A stretch of DNA of 64,000 nucleotides from NCBI GenBank assembly GCA_013398055.1, contig VZRS01004392.1, positions 189,821 through 253,820 on the forward strand, written 5' to 3'. Of this stretch, positions 54,001 through 64,000 are shown piece by piece (the first letter of the stretch is position 1; each line of letters starts with the position of its first letter). Source of the stretch: Ifrita kowaldi. Lineage: Eukaryota; Chordata; Aves; Passeriformes; Cinclosomatidae. Under the pieces are notes generated by a model, which ran no database searches, was not told the origin of the DNA, and saw only the letters and a list, made by a program, of their open reading frames with translations. Made by a program: the position numbers and the translations under genes.

Positions 54001-57000
54001 AAGGAAAATGCCGAATGTGTGCACTGCAGTATTCCTATCAGCCTGACAGTCTGTTGCGTGAACTTTTCTTTCAGTCCATTTTCCTTCAGAAATACGGCTT
54101 CAATGTTTTTGCCTTATTCTTGTTTTAGGTTTAGTGCATTTGCATGCTCTCCTAACTCCGGATTCTTTCTTTAGTCAGTTATTTATTTTCCTGACAATCT
54201 TCTGTACTTGGGTCCTATCACCATTGTAACTCTTAAAAACTGATACAACAGTGCCCTCTGTAGTTTCTCTCTGCATGGTTACTACCTGCAGCTGCTTTTG
54301 AGCCTTTAGGTAAAGAACAGGATGTTTAGACTTATTTTTAGCTCAAAGAAAAGCCCCTTTTTTCTTAAGGAAAGATTTTGATTTTTCACTGACTGTTTCA
54401 TATGCAAGAAAGGGAACAAAAGAGGCTGTTCTTAGTCATCTTTTAGATTCATAAGATCTTCTGTCATTATCTAGTGCAAATCTAAAATTTTATCAGGCAT
54501 TCATTCACGGCAGGCGTTAAAATGACTGGATGGGATTTTCTGAGTTTTGTAGGCTTTCCTGAAGCTTTTGTTTGAAGTGGAGTTTCAAAACAAAATAATT
54601 TTAAACTTACTTCCTTTATGCTTGCTACTTCTCCTAATTTAGGTCTTACATGATCTGCCAGGGACTGAAGACATGCTTGCCAGCAGAGCACCTAAGCTTT
54701 ATTAATGATGTTATTTTAATTCACACAGTGACTGAAGTAATTGTTGTTCATTAGCATTGATTTGTCTGCAAAACTCATTTAAAATTTAGATTTCTCATTT
54801 AACTCATTGTAGCTTAATATGCAAATAACTTTATAGTCTATGTTTTCACAGAACTTGTTGGACAGGTTCAGTATTGAACACACATGTTCCCTGCATTCAC
54901 GTATGTGCACATTCACACTCATAAGCTGCCATTTAAATATTATAAACGACAATAAAAAAGAATGACCTTTTGAAAAATAAATGGTTTAACTACAATTAGT
55001 TGCTTCTGTAACAGCATCATAAAAGTCACCCTGTGAAAAGTTAAATGGCTTACTTTATGATGGGGAGTGTTAATGTACATGTAGAACACACTCTTAATGC
55101 ACTTCGATGAGATGAAATTCATCAGTCATTGCAGTAAATTATAGTTAATGATGTAACCATAGGTGGCTATTCAAAACATTCCTGTATCTCTAATGATTTG
55201 TGTAAAGCACATGACTGACCACATGCCTTAGTTCATTTGAAACAGTAGATGGATAAATGCACCAGCTTTCTGTTTTTGAAGAACATTTTTTTCTGTGTAA
55301 CAAGTGGTAAGAATTTTGGTGGAGTAAATAATACAAACCACTTGCAATATTTGAGATATGGTAATAAATGGCAAGGAGGACTAATTTAATATTAAATTAG
55401 GAGGTGAGATTCTTCAGAAGTTCAGTGTGTAGAAGCTTTGATTTTTTTCTATTTTATGGGTAATCACTATCCTCTAGTCATATGTCAACTTTTTACCATG
55501 AGATTTTTTTATACTGAAATGTTACTGGAGGAGGCAACTATTATGGCGTAATGTGCACTGACTAAGCCAGAAAATACCCCATATTTAATATTAACTATAT
55601 CGTATCCAGAAATATAATGAAATTACAGAAGTAGAAAGCTCACCCATGTTATTTGATTAAAGCAACTATTACTCTACTGGCAGAAAAGTGTGGTCAAATA
55701 ATTTTACAATAAAGATAATTTGGTTAAAATTACTTTCTTCCACTCTAAATTTAACAGAGGCTTTGAATCAAGCTTAATTCTTGCACCAATTGCATAATTA
55801 TTGTTAGTCTTAAATATTGGGGCAGGGTGGAAATAAATTTTTTTAATGAGCCTCTTCATTCATTGGAGGGTTCTTATGGTAAAACAAGTTGTCTGGTTTT
55901 TTTACACAGTATAGCCAAACCATGGATTTTTATAACTTTAAAGTGATTTTTAAAGTTTACTTCATGAAGGAAGGGCAGAAATGAGTATTAGAAAAAAAAA
56001 AAGGTGGTATGAATTTCTATTTTAAAGTAAATAGGTACTTCGAAGAGTATTTTAATATTTTTAATGGAACTTCATCACAGTTCACTCTTTTTAAATAAAT
56101 GGGTCTTACAGATCAGGGGGAATTTTGCTTAGAAAATGAATTCTTCATTAAAATAATATTTTAATTAAGAAAAGAAATACAGGTGATTTGTTAAAAGTGT
56201 GATCTGGTTAGCAGTGATAGAAGGTTTTAATTTTAAAGTGTAACTGTTGAGATAGATAAGATGTTCATTTGGAAAAATGAATAAAGTGTGTTTTGTTGCA
56301 ATTACACTTGCCAATTAAGATTCAGCATAATTAAAATAGTGATGAATATAGATTACAATATTGGAGGCAATGAATTACAGCTTTTCTGTCTACTGAGAGC
56401 TGGCATAACTTACCAAAACTGGGCAAAGAAGTGACAGAGCAGCTACTGCAGATGCTCATAGGAAATATCATGTTTAGTCCACATACTTTTATGTTTTTAC
56501 TTAAAATGTCGATGACTTTACCCCATTCTATAGTCATTACTTCTCCCTAAAGTACCATGCTTCTTTCCATTTAGTTGGATTATGTGATCTCTGTCTGAAA
56601 TCTTTTATGAAAGAGAGTATGCATTTAAGGAAAATCTATAGTTGAAATTAGTTGTTTTCAAATAACTTGCTTAAAATCATTAAATTAATTTCAAATGCTC
56701 TATCATAAAATCTAAGGTGATGCAGAGTAGTTAAGAGTATTTCTTATGATTGTCTTAATTTTCATTTTTAGTATTTCTTTAACTCTGAAATACCAAAAAA
56801 ATGTGAAAACTGAATCTTGGGTGTATATTTTATACATAAAATAATAAATATGTATTCCAATTTACTTGGTTAACAGTTGCCTACACGATAACACTAGTTA
56901 CATGAGGAAAAACAACTACTTCAATGTAAAATAGAACATGATTTGACATAGCAAAAGAAATATTGACTTTTCTTGCTGAAGACATTTATGAGACTCTTTT

Positions 57001-60000
57001 TTATGACCCTAGGGCATATTATTATGCCTTTATGATTATATTTAAGTTTTAAGACCTCCTTTTTTTAGGGTATTTTTTTAAAGACTTTTTAAATTTTACT
57101 TTCAAGACATTCTTTCTTTCTCTGGAACTTGATCATATGAGAGAGAATCTTTGATGACATAATAGTTTTAAAGGAAAACATTAGTATTTAGGCTTTACTT
57201 GGTTACTTGATGGCCTGTTTTTATAACTACCAGAAATATAGATAATATCCTTCATAAATATAGATAAAATTACTGTGAAGTGCCAGTAGATACCGAGGAG
57301 TTAGGGACTGAAAAGAAATTAACACTTATCCTTTGAAATATTATCTTACAGACCTGTTTGTTCTACATTCCTTAAGCATTTTGCTTTGCTGTGTTCTATA
57401 TTATCCACCACCCCCCTCTTTTTTTTTTCTTTTGTACTGTTGTTTTTTTTATACAGTGACTTGGTAAGTAGATGGATTCTGGCCTTTTTTTTTTTCTTTG
57501 TAGTGTACTTTTGGTATCTAGAACAGTGATACCATTGTATTTCATGAAGGCAAAGTTTATTACAGAATATGTCATCCAGGAGGTAGATTAAACTAACTGG
57601 CTTTGTTGTCTTGGCTTTTCAACTTTGTTCCCTAGCCAATGTATCAGGATTAATCTATATAGATATATAATGTTTTGTAGAACTTGAGTTTAAATTATAA
57701 TTTTTACAAAGCGTGATTTTACAAAGCTAGTTACTGTTGGTTTATAATTACTGGGATTAATTTGTTAAACTTTCTTGTTCATATAGTCATGTTTCATTCT
57801 GCTACAGTTTGTCCAGTATTTTTTTTTTCTTTCACATGCCTTAGCTCTCTTTAGACCATTGCAGATTTCCAGTAATTTGGGTGGTTTTGTGCTGCAGCAA
57901 CCCTTTTGGCCACCTTCAGGATTATCCTTATCCTTTGGAGACCAGTCTTGTGTTCTCTGAGACTCTGTCAGTCATTATTTATTACCCACTTGTCATTGTG
58001 ACTTATTCATTGCTTACATCACCATTCTCAAATGTATTGCTTTACAGAAATGGTGAACAGTGCTGTGAAGGAAAGATCAATAAATGCTTTCAAAGGAAGA
58101 TTTACCCTGAGATTTAGATCTTCTTTTTAATACTAAATCTGTGCTATTAGTTCTGAGATGGTTTTAATATCTTGACATCGAGTACCCTGTTTCTCAAAAT
58201 GGAAAGACGCTATTCCGTTAACTAACTTTTGTGGAGCAAGAGGACTTTGGCAGTTAAGTTTTATACTATAAAACTTTCCAATTGTTAATACTTTGTGTAT
58301 TTTCCTGAATGCCTATCTCATGAGCTTGAAAATACACAGTTTCATCACCTAAGAAAAAGTGATAAAACGTTTATATAATAAATGCTTGAAAATATTTCTT
58401 TGAATTTTAGTGATACTGATTTTTGTAACTGCGCAAAGAGAGGGGAGGGCTTTTTTGAAATTGGAAAAAATAGAAAAAATTCTACTTCTCCCCACATCTA
58501 TTTTAATTGTTGATGAGAGCTTCATGACCCATGCTGTTTTTTCCAGAGCATCTAATTTCATGTGATGTAGTCAGTCTTGACACTCTCTTAAAAGGTAGTC
58601 ACTCCAGAAAACTGTTTGAGTATATATAATATTAAATTTATTGTATGAGTTGCAAATTCAGGCAGCTGAGAATCTGAAAGTGGCAAATGCATAATTTTCT
58701 GCTCTCCTTTGTATATCTTCTACTTTAAATAAGCTGGAAAATCAGATTTTAATCATACTGTATTAAAGATTGTATGTTGAAACCTGCTGAGAGGAAATTA
58801 AACAAAAAGGTCTCATGGGTGTGTGATGTTTCATAATTTTTTACTTCTTGATTCTGCAACAGTAATTTTTTTCCATTTTTGAAGTGATAAAAAGATCTAC
58901 AACAAATGTGCATGCACACACACTTTGTACCAGGCAGATGAGGAAGCTGGAAACCTATGCAACAACTTCTCCAACATAAAATGAGGGAGTGCCACATCTA
59001 ATTGGCAGCCTACTACTATTTCATCAATAGGGAAAAAGTTTCATGGGCTAAATTTTTGTATTCATAAGATGATTGAGTGTTTCATTGGGAAGTTTTGTTC
59101 AGTCTATTTGTTTCTTCTTTCTCCTCATAGTTGCTGCTCGATCAGTTGCTGGATATTCTCAGCGCTGTTCTATTATCAAGTGCTCCTAATACGGTTATAT
59201 CTGTGTCATTCCAGCCTTGGAATAATTCATGTTCTCAGTAATTATTTTGCTAGACTGTCAGAATTTTGGCTGTGAGAATATTCCTGAGAAATACAAACTG
59301 AAGAGAAGGTTTGTCGCATTATATAATATGGGTGTAGTGCAGTATAGAATAGGAACTACTCTTTTCTTGGCCATTGCTGCAATAGAAATGTAAAGTAATA
59401 TAATTCAGTATTTTGAAATATGCACTCTCCAGTCTTAAAGTGTGCATTAGATAGTGCCATGTACTGCATGTTAGCAGTCTATGTTAGAGTAGCCTGCTAT
59501 TATTATCTTTTCTATATTAGTAGTTAACCTACTTCAGACTAAGCATGAGTCAAATTTGCAGAAACGTAAGAAGTCTTTCAGGTATTAGACTTTTTATTTG
59601 ATCAAAGCAATATGCCATGTTAAAAATAATAATAAAATACTTAAATCTATAAGAAATTCAAAAGCAGAAGCTTCCTTGCTTCCAGGCTTGTTTTCAGTCA
59701 GTGGACTGGCATGCTGATTCGTGGCAAGCATTGTTCAGCTCCTAATTCCTGGGAAGTTTCCTTTCCCTCTCTTCGAAAGTCTGTAAAAATTTTTTCCCTG
59801 CTCCGTTTAGAACTCTGTGAGCTACATGATGTGCTAAGAGGATAGTACAATTACAACCTGTTTGTAAAATACCTTAACTGAAGAAATGAGTAAATTGTAT
59901 TTAAGTGATTTAAGATTGCATAGGAAAGTTTCTTCTCATCCTGTTCTGTGTTCTCTCATTCATTGAACTTGCAGTTTTCTGATAACATAGCAGTTATGTT

Positions 60001-61729
60001 TTCAGTTTTTATACATATATTATGCCTTTGGTTGCATTTTTTTTTAAAGGATACTTAGAAACTTCTATTGAAGAACTGAGACCTTCTTACATAGAAGTTT
60101 TTCTCGAAGCTGATCATTAGGTTTTGAGTTGTCTTGACTCCTTTTTGGTGGAAAGTATTATCATTTGCAGTTTTTTCTTCACACTGAAAACTCACAGAAT
60201 CCATCCAGATTTAGTTTTTTCCTCCAGCTTGTTATTTCTTCTTTGTACAGAAAAGGTTCTGTCCACACTGAATTAGAATTGGTTGAGCAATTGTATCTGT
60301 ATGAGGCAAGGGTCATCTCTAAAGCCAAACTTCTTATTCCAGTGAAGTGTGAGACTCATCCTTCTCTTTGGTCACTTTGATTATGTTTCAGTGGTTGGTC
60401 TGTTTGACAGGATGTTGCACTGTTGTTCTTACGGACTTTAAAACATGTGAAGTACATTCAATTTAATTTGTTAATTGTATCTGTTCAGAACTCTTGACTG
60501 AAGCCACACTTGCAAGTCTCATGTTATTTTAGTACTTGATTGAAAGGAGATTAAGATCATCCTTGACCTCTTCCTCCCAAGCATACAATTACAGTGAAAC
60601 AGTGTGATAGTATGCAGTGTAAACAGAAGGCACTGGTTTAAAACACCAAGACCATGAACACTTCTCTTTTGAAAAAATGATATTTGTCAATAAAATAACA
60701 ATTCAGGTTGAAAGACTAATATAAATATTTTGCTTCCACTAAATTAGACAAAAGTATTTGTGGGAAGACCACACTTACTTTGAAATGGGTAAGAAAGCTC
60801 AATTTTGCAAATGTCTGCTCTGAGAACTGGAAGGGGACTGAAACCTTAATAAATGTGAATGCCTCTGAACTTCTACCATTTCTAATATCCTTGCTTCTGT
60901 CTGGCTGTTATAGTTTTCTTTTCTCTTTAAACTGTTTTTTTGTGTTACTCAGTTTATATGGGTCTAGACTCAGAGACTGTGACTTGGCTGGTAGATTCTT
61001 TGGTTAACAAAATACTTCTGCTCCTGTTAAACAGCTGTTTTCCTTTTCCTCTGATCTTTTCACTGCAGTCCGTAGTCACTTATACCAAGGGCACAGGTCA
61101 TGATATCTACTATTCGCAATTTTAGACACCTCGGTCCTCTGAAACTTCAATTTCTGTATTAAAAAAACAAACCCATGGTAAATAATTGTAGCGCCTGAAT
61201 TAGAGAAGGTGCACGTGGCTGAGAACCCACAAGATAAAATTATTGCGTATACCTTTCAACAATAAAGCATTATAGAGATGTTTTTTTCAGTTTAGGCAAC
61301 GCACAATTTGGGAAATTTTGATTCAAAAAACGTTGTCTTTTAACTCTAAATAATCAGGTTGTTCTTAATCTTGGAGAATGCCGTAACAATCAGCCTGCAG
61401 TTGGGGAAGGAGTGAGGAGGGGTGATAAAGGAAGACAGGCATTCTTTTCTCTGTGATGCAGCTACATACTGACAATGCCAGAAAGCTTAATATAAAGCTT
61501 GCTTTGGTACACACTTTTAAAGATGGAGAATCTGAATTGTAAAGAAAATGCAGATAGCTTTAGGCAGAGAAGGTACCAAAGGGATCTTTGATGCTCTACA
61601 TAAGTGATTTTATCTTTCTTGCTATCCATTTCCTATTAAAACAGCACATACAGAAATAATACCCCTCAAAATATTGTTGAGATTGTACTGTGACACTGAA
61701 CTAATGTTTTGGATTTTTTAAATGTCACT

Positions 61730-61750
61730 TGAAAAAAAAAAAAGAAAAAG
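61730..61750. repeat. A-rich tract
   Basis: A run of A interrupted by one G in DPH6 intron 3 stands out because A runs are uncommon on this strand of the gene. It could be the tail of an old retrocopy on the + strand, but nothing recognisable precedes it. Confidence 0.6.
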
Positions 61751-64000
61751 CGGACCCGAGGAACAGTGATTAAATGTATGAGTTTGAATTTTTTGCATTT
61801 TCTTGGACTTATTTTTTTCAATATTTACTTGTGGCTGGGATGAGAATAGAAGAACTGTGAGAAATGTTGGAGTTTAAAAAAGTGAAGCATATTTTGGAGG
61901 CTATTGGAATTTGAAAGAGCAAGGGCAAAAGATGAACTTATATCTCTTTTTCTTGCTCAGTAACAACCCTACATCATCCATTCTTCTCTGCCTTTGGAAT
62001 AAGTTCAAGATCAATTTAGTTGACAGTTTTCTCTCTTGGCAGGGTTCCTGATTTTTCTTCTCAGTCTTTTCTGGTCTACACCTTTTCCTGATACTTTTTT
62101 TTCTGCATGCTTTTCTCTGTTTCTACTTTGAAATGCCTCTCCTTACATTTTCTCTCCATTGTTAAACATTTGCCTGCATTCAATCTTCTGGTATCACCTG
62201 AACAAGCTGTATTTTTTTTCTTGTTCTTTAAAACATTGTGAAGCTGCCAACCTGTCTCCCTTCTTCACCGTACCTTTGTGTTCAGGTACCTTTTCTGGTA
62301 CTCTCATGGTGACTAAGGACACATCTTCCCGGAGAAAAGAAAGCCTCACTTTCTCCCTGTTGGAAGAAATAAAATTAAATACTCCTCTACCCCATACCCA
62401 CACATTTGCTTTCAGATTTTAAGGGGGCACAATGGCTGCCACTCTGCAAGCAAGCTGATGCTACAGCCTTGTTGACAATATGAGATGTCAGAACTTCAGA
62501 AGATTGAAAATACATTTCCGATTTATGCAAGCTAATAAAATAAAGCAAGATGGAGCAGATTTTAGGGTAACATTAAGTGTTTGGGGACTTTTGTAAATTT
62601 TTTTATGCTAAGATTTGCTAGAAGGTGTTTTTTTCTGTAATTTTTAAATTGTTGCTTCTTTACAGAAAAATTCTCTAGACGTTTTACTTTGCTACATATT
62701 TCTCTTTTGATTCTGCTATTGTGTTGATAATTTTGGTTTACTCTTTTACCATATCCACATTATCATCTGTCTTTCCTTTCTGTTACTTCCACTCTCCTTC
62801 TAAAAAACCTTCTTTTACATTTCCTCCTCAAGGAAGATCCTCAAGCTGCCATTTCTTTCTGCTATACAAATTCTCTGTACCTTGTAGTAATACCCCCTAA
62901 AGTGTGGTCTTGTCAACCCAGATTGGGGCAGTGTTGCTTCCATATATTGGCATTTCCTGAAGGCTTTCCACTTACAGGTTTACCTGGGTTTAGGGTAAGT
63001 TAGACTTTACATGAATGTGATGTCTTAGTACCTGGTTCATACTTGTCTTGTTTCTGGTAAAAGTAGCATTTTATTTTGTTTCAGAAGCATCAAGCTTATT
63101 TAAAATGGAAAAAATTAGATCAGATTTGCCTAGAATACTTGTGTGAGAATAGATAATCTCAAATGTCATTTTTCAATGTAAAACCTTAGTGAAGTTTTCA
63201 GGTGTTGGCCAAGCATTTCTGTAGAAAGTGTCATACTAGTGCTTTGTTGTGAAACTGGTTTGCAGTTAACTGACTGAAATGCAGAATCTCCATTATGTAG
63301 GAAAAAGATTGCCAAAGATTTTTGGTGACAATGGAGGAAAATTAGAAACTGAAATACCCTGTGAGACAAATGAAAGCAGAAAATTGGAATATTTTTCTGT
63401 CTTCCTGAACTTGAACAGATGATTTTTCTGAGAAAATGGCTTTGGGTGTTTTGTGCTACTCTTTCTGTATCCTGTCTTCCGGCTGGACATGGTAGAACCA
63501 TGTTGTCAGTTTGGCACCATACAGATAGGGAAAGTCTGTTCCTAGGTTCACAGCAGTTTGCCTGGGGAACTGTATTAAGAGCTGTGGACCACACAAATGC
63601 AGACTCCGGTGGAGCTTGTTAAGTAAACTGACAGCAACCTGGGAAGAAAACTCATGTATTTACTGGAAACTGGCCAAAACCAATTGCTTCTTATAAAACA
63701 CTTCGGCTTTAATGCACTGGCATTTCTAATGAAAAATTATTGTATTGGAAAATCTTAGGTGCCTTTTAGCCTTTAAGTGCTACTGTGTTACTATCACCAA
63801 GTAATAATGATAATCATAGAATCATAAAATGATAACGTCACCTTCTTCTGCCTATTAGCTTTATTTGTGTTCTTGCCCCTAATATGAAACAAACCAAGAT
63901 TGCTTGTAGGTGAAGTTACTGTATTTTATCATCTTTGCATCCTGTATTTTAAGGCAGTGTTTTAAGGTAGTGTTGATAACTGAGGTAGCCTGCTGGAGGT

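Larger units (their letters stand above)
44916..64000 (+). other. DPH6: DPH6 intron 3, 5' part (runs off the window)
   Basis: The donor gtatgc at 44,916 opens an intron with no convincing end in the window, giving at least 19,085 bp. I looked for the next DPH6 exon by its expected protein signature (an EKE-rich start followed by an ILSDYQ-like motif) and did not find it. The sequence is strongly T-biased on the + strand. It holds a plus-strand CR1 fragment (46,171-46,405), tiny tandem duplications (46,621-46,644 and 48,945-48,964), a T-rich tract (50,945-51,014) and an A-rich tract (61,730-61,750). Otherwise it looks like ordinary intronic DNA. Confidence 0.75.

Noticed and set aside
63813..63835. 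'aatcatagaatcat' resembling the CR1 3' terminus (minus strand)
   Set aside because: Only the terminal words match; the following bases do not continue into CR1 sequence.

Overview
The window looks like a piece of a bird nuclear chromosome. It is AT-rich and mostly non-coding. Its recognisable interspersed repeats are CR1-type LINE fragments, including the familiar 3' end ending near ATTCTATGA. I saw no Alu, B1 or L1 elements, and repeat density is low. One gene is recognisable: the 5' part of DPH6 (diphthine--ammonia ligase, also called ATPBD4) on the + strand. No bacterial, viral or plasmid features were seen.

Layout. Positions 1 to about 36,650 are gene-poor DNA upstream of DPH6. They hold old CR1 fragments, a 38-base run of N, a poly-G tract with an ambiguous base, an unidentified 45-bp repeat present twice, and two AT-rich blocks dense in homeodomain/POU-like motifs that are candidate regulatory elements. 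From about 36,650 to 38,530 there is a strong CpG island, which must be the DPH6 promoter because coding exon 1 (37,944-37,966) lies inside it. Coding exon 2 is 42,373-42,467 and coding exon 3 is 44,722-44,915. Introns 1 and 2 are 4,406 and 2,254 bp. Intron 3 begins at 44,916 and no convincing exon 4 is visible before 64,000, so it appears to be at least 19 kb.

The three exons join in frame to give residues 1-104 of a protein whose vertebrate relatives have about 267 residues. The N-type ATP-pyrophosphatase PP-loop (SGGKDS) is intact. DPH6 performs the last step of diphthamide synthesis on elongation factor 2, amidating diphthine with ammonia and ATP. The rest of the gene lies to the right of the window.

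Nearly all longer open reading frames are chance. Those in 36,600-38,600 come from CpG-island composition, and those elsewhere from stop-poor A- or T-rich DNA. No previously undescribed system could be supported. The observations most worth checking are the shift in A/T strand bias at the DPH6 promoter (compatible with a divergent non-coding transcript), the candidate regulatory blocks, and the unidentified repeat pair.
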